DNA of 64,000 nucleotides from Candidatus Parcubacteria bacterium (lineage in GTDB: Bacteria; Patescibacteria; Paceibacteria; UBA6257; HR35): assembly GCA_026004535.1 (NCBI GenBank), contig BPJI01000001.1, positions 248,001-312,000 on the forward strand. The letters are read 5' to 3'. The position numbers and the translations under genes were made by a program. The notes under the pieces are model-generated. The model was not told where the DNA came from, did not search any database, and was given only the letters and a program-made list of their open reading frames with translations. Of the stretch, positions 1-7,667 are shown one piece after another (within the stretch, counting starts at the first letter, position 1; each line of letters begins with the position of its first letter).

Positions 1-774
1 TCCAAAAATTTCTAAATTTTTATCAATATCAAACCTTTCAACATCTAAAATAACATTATCGCCATTATCAGTAGCCATAACAACAGGAATTTTTAGCTTT
101 TTAGCTTCTTCTCGAATTTTAACTTTGATTACAACATCGTCTAGCTCTTCGATAATAATATCCAATCCTCTAATGAAAGTTTTGTAATTCCTATCATTAA
201 GACCTTCGTTAAATACTTCTATTTTTAAATAGGGATTTAATTGATAAGCAAAGCAAAATAATGCTTCAGTTTTATTTGCCCCGACCCAGGTGAAATCAAA
301 TGGCATTCTGTTTAAATTACTAGGAGCAATAAAATCTGGGTCAGATATTTTAAAATGTCTTCCCACGCCCATCAATAAAAGACATAAAAATATATTACTT
401 CCAACACTTAAACCAGCAATACCTATTTTAGAGTTATAAATTTTATTCTGTTCTTCGAGGGTAATTAGGTTTCTATTTCTTGCCAACCTAACTTCCTGGT
501 GCAATTTATCTGGTAAATAATGAACCAAATATTTATTCCATGGAAAATAAACCCAATTACCCAATTTTGTTAACGATTTACCATTCGTATGTTTTTTTAC
601 AAACAGTTCAAATTCTTGTTGATAATTTTTATTAAATTTGAATCGTGGATTCCTTATTAAAAACAAATCCTCGAGTTGAAGCTTATAAGTATCAATTATT
701 CTATTAACTTTATATTTTCTTGAAAATTCTTTTAAATTTAATTTGTCAGCTTTGATAATTATCGGCTTAAGCAT
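1..774 (-). CDS. ThiF/E1-like adenylyltransferase, partial (C-terminus beyond window)
   Basis: The frame is open from an ATG at 774 to the left edge (258 codons), so the C-terminus is missing. After about 110 N-terminal residues comes a Rossmann nucleotide-binding motif, GIAGLSVGSN, then SDPDFIAPSNLNRM, the ThiF/MoeB/E1 signature of acidic residue and SNLNR that binds ATP. Such proteins adenylate a carboxyl group, usually of a carrier protein or peptide. The RNRNLIT-x-EEQ stretch before the P-loop-like motif recalls the ThiF plus nitroreductase (Rv1355c/MoeY-like) subgroup; that is recollection, not a search. Its start lies 1 nt after the stop of the upstream PaaK-like gene, so the two are almost certainly co-transcribed. 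The substrate is unknown. Confidence 0.85.
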   Translation of the reverse strand, partial: MLKPIIIKADKLNLKEFSRKYKVNRIIDTYKLQLEDLFLIRNPRFKFNKNYQQEFELFVKKHTNGKSLTKLGNWVYFPWNKYLVHYLPDKLHQEVRLARNRNLITLEEQNKIYNSKIGIAGLSVGSNIFLCLLLMGVGRHFKISDPDFIAPSNLNRMPFDFTWVGANKTEALFCFAYQLNPYLKIEVFNEGLNDRNYKTFIRGLDIIIEELDDVVIKVKIREEAKKLKIPVVMATDNGDNVILDVERFDIDKNLEIFG

Positions 775-775
775 T

Positions 776-2293
776 TTATCTGGTTAAAACCCATTTATGT
801 TTACTGCCTGATTTAAAAAATTTTTCATGTCCATATGGCCAAAATATTAATTTTGGATAAGCTCTTTCTTTTAAATTGTTTGACAATTCTCTATATTCCG
901 ATGATTTTTCTCTTAAGGTTTCAACAATTTTTTTAAGGGCTATTTTCTCGTAATATTTTTTAAAAACAACCCCCTTTTTAAGTTCTAAATTAATTTCTAA
1001 ATATTGATTTTGTTTAGGGTTATATTTTGTTGTCATGGTAAATTTGCCTGTTAGGAAGCTGGATAATTCTTTACTTAATATAGCTGATTTTATAAACTCT
1101 GGAAAGATTAAAATAGCATATAAAGTCGTAGCTAAATTTTTCCGTTCATAAACATAAACAAAAGGCAGTTCAAATAATAAACTATCTATTTTGTATTTTC
1201 TGGCTATTTTAATAATATCTAGTTTTTTATTTTTAAAATAATCTTTAAAATATGAATAATTGAATATTCCTCCTCTATCGCCAATTTGATATCTAATTAA
1301 AGGTATAGCATTATCACCTGTTAGAATTAGTTCGCCATTTTCTTCTTCAAAATTCACAAAATAAGGTATAAATTGCGCTAAAGTAGGAGTTTTGCTGATG
1401 TCGCCGAATGTCTCCTTTAAAAAATTTTTATTTTTAACACAAAGATGTCTGATTAGGGCTGCTAACGGTGTTTCAAAGGCGGTAGCACCAAATTCAGAAG
1501 AGCCATAAGCGTTCATTATGTCTAATAGTATATTAAGATTAAGTTTTTCTTTGAAGTAATATTTTAATTCTTCAGGGAAAGGTTCGCCCGCTAAAATTAA
1601 TCTTATTTTAATCCTGGAAATGTCAATTTTACTATCAATAAGTTCATCAATTATATCTTTGACAAATGGAGGATAGCCTGCTATTATTATTTGTCTATAG
1701 TAAGGCGCAATATCTTTAAAAATTTTGATTACTTCTTGTTTATTAACCCCAGGTGAAATAATTGAAAGATTTGTCCGGCCTAATGCATTGCCTAAATAGC
1801 AACCTAATAACATCCCGACGCCAGCACTCCAGACGCCCATTCCAAAAGTAATAATAAATAATGTCGGTTTGGTTAAAAATGATGGACGATAACTTAAAAA
1901 TAATTCTGTTCCTATCTCTCGAATTAAGTCAAATCTCGGTTCTCTAAAAAAATATGTTGGTTTACCGGTTGTGCCTGATGAAGCATGGATAGTTAGGGGT
2001 TTTTGAAAAGTGCCATCCCATAATAATTTTTTATAATCATAATAATGAACATAATTTTCTTTTGTTGTTGGAGGTAATAATTTAAAATCTTCTAAAGTTT
2101 TTATTTTTTCAGGATTAACTTTATTTCTTTTGAGAAAGTCTTTATAAGCAGGTACTTTCTGAGCCGCCATGTGAAAAAGTTTTAGGGTGCGTTCTTCTTT
2201 TATTTTATCCCAATCTTTAATTTTATTTATCTTGATTTCTGATATTATTTTATTAATAAATTTCCTGAATTGTTTTATATTATGGGGAAACAT
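776..2293 (-). CDS. PaaK-like adenylate-forming enzyme (phenylacetate-CoA ligase family)
   Basis: 505 aa, close to the PaaK/CapK family size of about 430-480. It has the ATP-binding P-loop of adenylate-forming enzymes (ASSGTTGKPTYF, near residue 105), the NAYGSSEFG motif near residue 265 and the LTGDNAIPLIRYQIGDRGG stretch near residue 325 that holds the ribose-binding Asp. The family activates a carboxylic acid with ATP and transfers it to CoA or another acceptor. It is the middle gene of the minus-strand cupin, PaaK, ThiF operon, 21 nt after the cupin stop and 1 nt before the ThiF start. Two adenylating enzymes side by side suggest modification of a small acid or a carrier; the substrate cannot be read from the sequence. 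Confidence 0.85.
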   Translation of the reverse strand: MFPHNIKQFRKFINKIISEIKINKIKDWDKIKEERTLKLFHMAAQKVPAYKDFLKRNKVNPEKIKTLEDFKLLPPTTKENYVHYYDYKKLLWDGTFQKPLTIHASSGTTGKPTYFFREPRFDLIREIGTELFLSYRPSFLTKPTLFIITFGMGVWSAGVGMLLGCYLGNALGRTNLSIISPGVNKQEVIKIFKDIAPYYRQIIIAGYPPFVKDIIDELIDSKIDISRIKIRLILAGEPFPEELKYYFKEKLNLNILLDIMNAYGSSEFGATAFETPLAALIRHLCVKNKNFLKETFGDISKTPTLAQFIPYFVNFEEENGELILTGDNAIPLIRYQIGDRGGIFNYSYFKDYFKNKKLDIIKIARKYKIDSLLFELPFVYVYERKNLATTLYAILIFPEFIKSAILSKELSSFLTGKFTMTTKYNPKQNQYLEINLELKKGVVFKKYYEKIALKKIVETLREKSSEYRELSNNLKERAYPKLIFWPYGHEKFFKSGSKHKWVLTR

Positions 2294-2314
2294 TTTTTTA
2301 AATTTTTATCGTTT

Positions 2315-2779
2315 TTAAACATTTTTAGTAACTTCATTATATGACTTGCCATTAGTAACTAAAATGCCGATAAAAAACCCCGAACCTTTTATGTACCGAT
2401 GTGAGTGCTTAATACCAGCTGGTATATAGACAGCAACAGGTGAATTTAATATATAATTTTCATCACCTAAAAATACTTCTACTTTTAAACCTTTAAGATT
2501 TTTTTTATTTCCAATCCACATATACATTTGATCAACAGAATGACTATGATATGAAACATGAGGTTTTGTATTTTTAACATTATCTAAAACCCTACAAGCT
2601 ACGAATAACTTACCTTTTGGGTTATTAATATTATCAGAAAATTTATACAAATATGGAGTAAGCCCTTTAACTATATGATGAGCCGACATATTGGTAAATA
2701 ATTCTTTTCTAGGAGTTAAAATTAAGTTTTTAAATTTATTTTTATGAGTCGTTTTTTTATTTTTTTGTGTTCGTTTCAT
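2315..2779 (-). CDS. Cupin-domain protein
   Basis: 154 aa with one cupin fold. Motif 1 is around HVSYHSHSVDQMYMWIG (two His and a polar residue as likely metal ligands) and motif 2 is around PAGIKHSHRY (the PxG...H signature). The first 30 residues are Lys/Asn-rich and probably disordered. Cupins of this kind are small metal-dependent isomerases, dioxygenases or binding proteins. It is the first gene of the minus-strand operon with the PaaK-like and ThiF-like genes, so it may act on the same compound. No clear Shine-Dalgarno site precedes the ATG. Confidence 0.75.
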   Translation of the reverse strand: MKRTQKNKKTTHKNKFKNLILTPRKELFTNMSAHHIVKGLTPYLYKFSDNINNPKGKLFVACRVLDNVKNTKPHVSYHSHSVDQMYMWIGNKKNLKGLKVEVFLGDENYILNSPVAVYIPAGIKHSHRYIKGSGFFIGILVTNGKSYNEVTKNV

Positions 2780-2849
2780 TGTTTTAGAATAATTAAATTA
2801 CGACATTGAGAATTATAAATATTATTCAAATTTGATATAAACTTCGACC

Positions 2850-2987
2850 TTACTTTGCTCTGTCTATTTGTTTTTTGCCTAAATTCAACCAATAATCAGA
2901 TGGTAGTGTTTTTAATTCCTTTAATCTTTTATCTCCTCTTTGTGGATATTTAAAATATATAAATTTTTTATTATCCGTATAAAGTTT
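2850..2987 (-). pseudogene. Orphan C-terminal coding fragment
   Basis: A 45-codon open stretch follows an in-frame TAA and has no ATG. It reads like protein (KYPQRGDKRLKELK, then PSDYWLNLGKKQID) and ends at TAA. I do not recognise the family. It lies between the cupin operon and the broken Nudix gene in a region of low gene density, so it is most likely the tail of a decayed gene. The rest of 2780-3045 shows nothing further. Confidence 0.35.
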
Positions 2988-3045
2988 TTAAAATAACGTT
3001 TTTTTGAAATTTCAGACAATTTTCAACAATTTCAGATAGTGTATT

Positions 3046-3429
3046 TTAAACTAATTCTTCCTTAGTAAGCCATTTGATTTCTTCTACATTTTCAGGCGGT
3101 TCGAAGTTGTTTTGTTGATTTTTGTTATCAAGATAGCATACAATTACTGTTTTGAAAAAACCCTTGCTTTGTTTTATTAAGCGAAAATCTAAGGTATTTT
3201 GTACTTGATACATTGCTTTTACTTTATAACCTGTTTCATAGAGTACTATCTTTTCGGCTGCTTGTTCTCTTATATCTCCTTTTAATTGATCGCCACTTGG
3301 AGTAAACCAAATAGGTCCGGGGTCATAATTTACTTCGCAAACTTCTAAAAAGCCTTTGGGAATTTCCTTTTTAACACCTAAAATTTCGTTCTTTTCATTA
3401 AAAACTCAAATAATTATGAAGAATTGCAT
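3046..3429 (-). pseudogene. Nudix hydrolase-like gene with an in-frame TGA at codon 8
   Basis: From an ATG at 3429 the frame reads MQFFIII, then TGA (3408-3406), then VFNEKNEILGVKKEIPKG and on to a TAA at 3046: 127 codons apart from one stop. The middle has a Nudix-like box, GDQLKGDIREQAAEK followed by VLYETGYKV, but the paired Arg-Glu and Glu-Glu that bind metal in active Nudix enzymes are Lys-Ile and Tyr-Glu here. The gene is therefore probably inactive or diverged even if the stop were suppressed. Possible causes are decay or a sequencing error at one base; a recoded UGA is unlikely because many intact genes here end in TGA. Confidence 0.6.
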
Positions 3430-3597
3430 TTATATTTAATATTATAATTATATCATAACTTTACAAATCTATAATTTAATTTGATCTTGGTGATAGAGTA
3501 AATATAATTTTTTTTATTTTTTATAATCTTATTTTTTTATATTATATAATTTTAAATGACATTTATAGTTATTAATTAATACAATAGTAATAGATAA

Positions 3598-3625
3598 TTT
3601 CTCAATTTCTTAAGAAATTGAGAAA
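3598..3625. repeat. 28-bp perfect palindrome
   Basis: Two perfect 14-nt arms centred between 3611 and 3612, with the left arm reading TTTCTCAATTTCTT. It lies in the AT-rich gap 3430-3795 upstream of the radical SAM gene. It could be a dimeric repressor operator or a terminator-like hairpin; there is no T-run after it on either strand, which favours an operator. A weaker imperfect palindrome (TTCCAACATGTGGAA) follows near 3652. Nothing else is evident in this gap apart from a TTGACA at 3716 without a convincing -10. Confidence 0.5.
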
Positions 3626-3788
3626 ATCAGGTTAAAACACTTTAAATTCAATTTCCAACATGTGGAAGGCTACAAAACCCTCAATTTTCCTTAATTTTTT
3701 AACCTCCTCCAACTCTTGACAAATTGATTCTTGACCCGAACCCTATGTGGTTTGGGGTTTTTGATGTATTAAAGTAGAAATCTAAAAG

Positions 3789-3867
3789 AAAGGAGGTGAG
3801 AAAGATGGAAATCCAAAATTTAATGAGACAAAATGAAATTCAAAGTCAGAAAGGAGGTAAAATGATG
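3789..3867 (+). promoter_or_regulatory. Two strong Shine-Dalgarno sites serving alternative in-frame starts
   Basis: AGGAGGTG at 3791-3798 precedes an ATG at 3805, and AAGGAGG at 3851-3857 precedes the paired ATGs at 3862 and 3865 in the same frame. Both spacings are in the working range. Most genes in this window have no Shine-Dalgarno site, so two in one gene are conspicuous. They may give a long and a short form of the radical SAM protein, or the upstream 19-20 codons may be a short leader fused in frame. Confidence 0.6.
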
Positions 3868-4785
3868 CGTCAGGTGACCCAGCAGCAGGTGAATCGTTGG
3901 CTTAGTGGTAGTCTTGACTTTATGTGGCTCGAGATCGCCAAAAAGTGCAACTTGCGATGCATCCACTGTTACGCTAGCTCCAGCCTACACCTTCCTCTTT
4001 TTGGAAAAATGAGTAAAGAGGATCGGGAAAGGGTGCTTGATGAAGGTATTCAATTAGGATGCCGCAGAGTTCAGTTCATTGGCGGTGAACCAACTCTTCG
4101 CCCACATCTTTTCGAACTCATCCAACATGCCAAAGATGTTGGTTATGAGTTCATTGAGGTGTTCACTAACGGGACAATCCTCAACGATCAAAGACTGCAC
4201 AGGATCAAGAAGTTAGGCGTTCACCTTGCTTTTTCGCTCTATGCCAACAGCCCTGACATTCATGAAAAAATTACCCAAAGCAATGGTAGTTTTTACAGGA
4301 CCTTGGGTAATATCAAAAAGGCTGTCGGCATGGGCATCCCAGTGCGCGTTGGTGTCATTGTTATAAATGGCATCAATGACCACGTCGTTGCAAACACTCT
4401 GTCTATGCTCCAAGAAATTGGAGTTCAGAATGTTAAAACAGACAGAGTGCGAGGGATTGGTCAAGGAGCAGAACTTAATCCCAACCAAGATTCTTTTGCC
4501 GAACTCTGTGGAGAGTGCTGGAAAGGGAATATCAGGATTGATGCTGATGGCAAAGCTTCGCCGTGTGTGATGTCGTGGTTCTATGAAGTCGGGGAGGTTA
4601 GCCAAACTCGAGGGCTTGCAGATGTTGTGAGCTCTTCGAGATTAGCTGATTTTAGGAAGAAGATGGCTGATATAAATCTTAGTTCAAATCAGCCATTAAA
4701 CTGTAACCCTCCATGCCCAGTCCTATGTGGCCCGGATGAAGGATGCGATCCTTGCGTTCCAATTTGCGATCCGTGTCAACCATAA
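3805..4785 (+). CDS. Radical SAM protein with SPASM-type C-terminus
   Basis: 326 aa from the ATG at 3805 (about 307 aa from 3862). The radical SAM cluster motif is CNLRCIHC (CxxxCxxC) near residue 49, followed by GGEPTLRPH and FTNGTIL, the usual SAM-binding loops. Near residue 240 a SPASM-like segment begins (CGECWKGNIRIDADGKASPC), and the protein ends in a Cys/Pro-rich tail with CNPPC, CGPDEGC, CDPC and CDPC. SPASM enzymes carry extra Fe-S clusters and mostly modify peptides (RiPP maturation) or proteins; no precursor peptide gene is evident nearby, unless the N-terminal extension before 3862 is relevant. GC content is clearly above that of its neighbours and codon use differs, suggesting transfer. 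Confidence 0.85.
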   Translation: MEIQNLMRQNEIQSQKGGKMMRQVTQQQVNRWLSGSLDFMWLEIAKKCNLRCIHCYASSSLHLPLFGKMSKEDRERVLDEGIQLGCRRVQFIGGEPTLRPHLFELIQHAKDVGYEFIEVFTNGTILNDQRLHRIKKLGVHLAFSLYANSPDIHEKITQSNGSFYRTLGNIKKAVGMGIPVRVGVIVINGINDHVVANTLSMLQEIGVQNVKTDRVRGIGQGAELNPNQDSFAELCGECWKGNIRIDADGKASPCVMSWFYEVGEVSQTRGLADVVSSSRLADFRKKMADINLSSNQPLNCNPPCPVLCGPDEGCDPCVPICDPCQP

Positions 4786-4796
4786 CATGCTAAGGC

Positions 4797-4830
4797 GGCT
4801 GTAGATAAATACAGCCCCTTTTATCTTTTT
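4797..4830 (+). terminator. Rho-independent terminator after the radical SAM gene
   Basis: A 7-bp stem GGCTGTA/TACAGCC with a 6-nt loop (4797-4816) is followed by a T-rich tract ending near 4830. It sits 11 nt after the stop codon and gives the radical SAM gene its own transcription unit. Confidence 0.75.
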
Positions 4831-4897
4831 ATTGTATTATAAGTATTATAATTAAATAATTAATATTAACTAAATATTTTATTTAAAAATTGAAACT

Positions 4898-5677
4898 ATG
4901 AAGTTAAGATTAAATTTTAAAGTTAATCCCTATTATTTATTAGCGAGTTATTTTGATTATTATGAAAATATTTTTTGGTGGGACCCTGAAAAGTATGATG
5001 ATTTTTTAAAAGTTAAAAGGTTCCCTAAGTTTTTATACCAATCATTTTGGTTAAGAGAAAATAAAAGAATATTTTTAAAAGTAAATAACAAAAGATCTTT
5101 AAAACAATTATTTAATCTGCTTTATAAGAACTCCCGAGAATTATTTAATAAAATTTTAGAATCAAAAGAATTTAAAAAATTTCTAAAAGAGACCGAAGAT
5201 TACTCTCAATGGTTAGAAAATGAATGGAACTTAAAAAAAGATATAGTCCTTAAAAATTTAGAAGATATTACTGGCCTAAAGATAATTGATAAAAATTTAA
5301 ATGTTGATGTTTTTGTTGTTAAACCACCTCTAAAAGGTGGTTTTGTTATTCCTCATAAAAAAATAATTGTCTGGGGGCATAGTGAGGATTGGTCTAATTA
5401 TTCAATTGTCTATCTTTGCCATGAACTTTTACATATCTTAACTTATAAAAAATATAAACATCCTAACTTAATGCATGCTTTAATTGAATTAGCAACTGAC
5501 AATGAATTAAGAATAAGACTTAATGGAGGTAAATATCCTCCTTTTGTTGGTCATTCTTATTTAGAAAATATAAAAAAGAAAATCTATCCTATTTGGAAAC
5601 AATATCTAAATAAAAAATTAAAAGTAAAAGATATTATTGAATTAGAAGAATTGATTTTGAGAAAGAAAATTATCTAA
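4898..5677 (+). CDS. Putative zinc metalloprotease (HELLH motif)
   Basis: 259 aa, no signal peptide. The likely catalytic motif is LCHELLHILT near residue 176 (HExxH), with a second acidic site in the ALIELATDNELRIRLNG helix about 25 residues later, as in gluzincins. This predicts a cytoplasmic zinc peptidase; I cannot assign a family. The N-terminal 150 residues are rich in aromatics and Lys and have no obvious domain. A -10-like TATAAT at 4847-4852 lies 45 nt upstream. The gene is followed by a small membrane protein with its own promoter. Confidence 0.55.
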   Translation: MKLRLNFKVNPYYLLASYFDYYENIFWWDPEKYDDFLKVKRFPKFLYQSFWLRENKRIFLKVNNKRSLKQLFNLLYKNSRELFNKILESKEFKKFLKETEDYSQWLENEWNLKKDIVLKNLEDITGLKIIDKNLNVDVFVVKPPLKGGFVIPHKKIIVWGHSEDWSNYSIVYLCHELLHILTYKKYKHPNLMHALIELATDNELRIRLNGGKYPPFVGHSYLENIKKKIYPIWKQYLNKKLKVKDIIELEELILRKKII

Positions 5678-5687
5678 TTTGTTTTAG

Positions 5688-5701
5688 ATTATAATTTTAT
5701 T
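5688..5701 (+). promoter_or_regulatory. -10 box of a leaderless gene
   Basis: TATAAT at 5690-5695 ends 6 nt before the ATG at 5702. That distance puts the transcription start at or next to the A of the start codon, the same geometry as at rplM, rpsL, rpmE and the three pilin genes. Confidence 0.6.
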
Positions 5702-5884
5702 ATGATTAATTTTCTTTTGGGGTTTTGGACAGCTGATTTATTATTTTCGCTTGTTTTGTATTTTAAAAAAGAGATAATTTTTAATTTAAGCAAAGATTAT
5801 ATTCTTTTTTCAATTATTGTCGATATTTTGTTGTTGATTTTTCTTTTATTTTTAAAGTATGGCAGAAAATTTAGAAAAACTTAG
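5702..5884 (+). CDS. Small two-helix membrane protein
   Basis: 60 aa with two hydrophobic stretches (about residues 3-21 and 31-52) and a basic C-terminal tail, KYGRKFRKT. The last 26 nt overlap the start of thrS in another frame, so the two are probably translationally coupled. The -10 box 6 nt before the ATG supports it being expressed. No family recognised. Confidence 0.5.
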   Translation: MINFLLGFWTADLLFSLVLYFKKEIIFNLSKDYILFSIIVDILLLIFLLFLKYGRKFRKT

Positions 5885-7667
5885 ACATTCATTAGCACAT
5901 CTTTTGGCATCAGCAGTTTTAAAGATTGATCCTCGGGCAAAATTGGGTATTGGCCCAACAACCGAAGATGGTTTTTATTATGATTTTCTCTTTTCAATTA
6001 AAGTTGATGAAAGTCTTTTGCCAAAATTAGAATCAATAATGAAAGATTTAATTTCTCAGAATTTAAAATTTGTTGGTAAGAAAATTTCTTTTCCTCAAGC
6101 TAAAAAAATTTTTAAAAATCAGCCTTTTAAATTAGAGCTGATTAATGATTTAAAAAAATATGGCACAACTGATTTTCAGGAGATTCAATTAATTAAAGCC
6201 AAAAAGAAGAAAGCAAAAAAATTAGCTCGAGTAACAATTTATCAAACAGGTGATTTTATTGATTTATGCCGTGGCGGTCATATTAAAAGCACCAAAGAAA
6301 TAAATCCTCAAGCTTTTAAATTAATAAGAATTGCTGGTGCTTATTGGCGAGGAGATGAGAAAAATCCAATGCTAACAAGAATTTATGGAGTTGCTTTTAA
6401 AACCGAAAAAGAATTAGACGAATATTTAAAAAAACAAGAAGAGGCAGAAAAATATAATCATCGGGTTTTAGGAGAAAAATTAAAGATATTTTTAATTAGT
6501 CCTTATATTGGCAAAGGATTACCATTGCTTTTACCCAAAGGAGAAATTATTAAAAATATTTTAATTAAATACATGAGAAAGAAAGAAGAAAAATATGGCT
6601 ACACTTATGTTGCCACTCCTCATGTTGCTTCTTCTAAACTTTACGAAAAAAGTGGACATTTGAAATATTACCAAAATGAAATGTATAAAGTTATTGATCC
6701 TGCAGAAGGAGAAGATTTTTATTTAAAGCCAATGAATTGTCCGCACCATCATCTGATTTACCAAGAATTAGTTAAAAGTTATCGCGATCTACCTTTAAGA
6801 TTAGCCGAAGCTGGAGCAGTTTATCGTGTTGAAAAATCTGGAGAAACTTATGGACTCATGAGAGTAAGAGGACCAATTACTCAAAATGATGCTCATATTT
6901 ATGTTAATGAACAAAATTTAGAAGAAGAATTTTTAAAAGTTTTAGATTTATTATCAGAAGTTTATGACGATCTTAAAATTATTCAAAATTATTGGTTTCG
7001 ACTTTCTTTGCCAGATTTTTCAGGCAAAAATAAAGAGAAATATGGCGGTGATTTAAGACTTTGGCAATGGGCAAGTAAAATTATCAACAATGCTTGTCAA
7101 AAGAAAAAAATTAATTTAGTTAAAGGTTTAGGTGAGGCTGCTTTTTATGGGCCAAAATTAGATATGCAGATTAAAAACATTTATGGCAAAGAAGAAACAA
7201 TAGCCACAATCCAAGTTGATATTTTAGTACCTAAAAGAATGGGACTTGTCTATGTTGATAAAAATAATAAAGAAAAAAATCCAATTGTGATTCATCGAGC
7301 AATTTTAGGTTCTTATGAAAGATTTATTGGGTTTTTATTAGAAGCAACCAAAGGAGATTTGCCTTTATGGCTTTCACCAATTCAAGTTTTAATTTTGCCC
7401 GTCGGTAATGAGCATCAAGATTATGCTGAAGAAATTAAGCAAAAAATTTCTGATTTTAGAGTTGAAATTTGGCCAGCTGAAGAAAGTTTGGCCAAAAGAA
7501 TTTTATTAGCTGAAGAAGAAAAAATCCCAGTTATTTTAGTTGTTGGTGAACGAGAAAAGAAGAATAAAACTATTTCTTTAAGATTAAGGCATCAGAAAGA
7601 TTTGGGTGAGAAAAAAATAGAAGAAATTATTAAATTATTAAATGAAGAAGGAGATATCCCTAATTAA
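5859..7667 (+). CDS. thrS: Threonyl-tRNA synthetase without TGS domain
   Basis: 602 aa. It charges tRNA-Thr with threonine. It begins directly with the second additional/editing domain (RHSLAHLLASAV, with CRGGHI near residue 140 as the other metal-binding half) and lacks the usual 60-residue N-terminal TGS domain. The class II core follows: PMNCPHHH near residue 290, motif 2 around YRVEKSGETYGLMRVRGP and QNDAHIY, and motif 3 near residue 480 (VIHRAILGSYERFIG). The anticodon-binding domain closes the protein (PIQVLILPVG). The ATG at 5859 lies inside the preceding small ORF; the next gene starts 26 nt before its stop. Confidence 0.95.
   Translation: MAENLEKLRHSLAHLLASAVLKIDPRAKLGIGPTTEDGFYYDFLFSIKVDESLLPKLESIMKDLISQNLKFVGKKISFPQAKKIFKNQPFKLELINDLKKYGTTDFQEIQLIKAKKKKAKKLARVTIYQTGDFIDLCRGGHIKSTKEINPQAFKLIRIAGAYWRGDEKNPMLTRIYGVAFKTEKELDEYLKKQEEAEKYNHRVLGEKLKIFLISPYIGKGLPLLLPKGEIIKNILIKYMRKKEEKYGYTYVATPHVASSKLYEKSGHLKYYQNEMYKVIDPAEGEDFYLKPMNCPHHHLIYQELVKSYRDLPLRLAEAGAVYRVEKSGETYGLMRVRGPITQNDAHIYVNEQNLEEEFLKVLDLLSEVYDDLKIIQNYWFRLSLPDFSGKNKEKYGGDLRLWQWASKIINNACQKKKINLVKGLGEAAFYGPKLDMQIKNIYGKEETIATIQVDILVPKRMGLVYVDKNNKEKNPIVIHRAILGSYERFIGFLLEATKGDLPLWLSPIQVLILPVGNEHQDYAEEIKQKISDFRVEIWPAEESLAKRILLAEEEKIPVILVVGEREKKNKTISLRLRHQKDLGEKKIEEIIKLLNEEGDIPN

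Noticed and set aside
4213..4605. 130-aa antisense ORF inside the radical SAM gene
   Set aside because: No family resemblance; it mirrors a well-supported gene and arises from its codon pattern.
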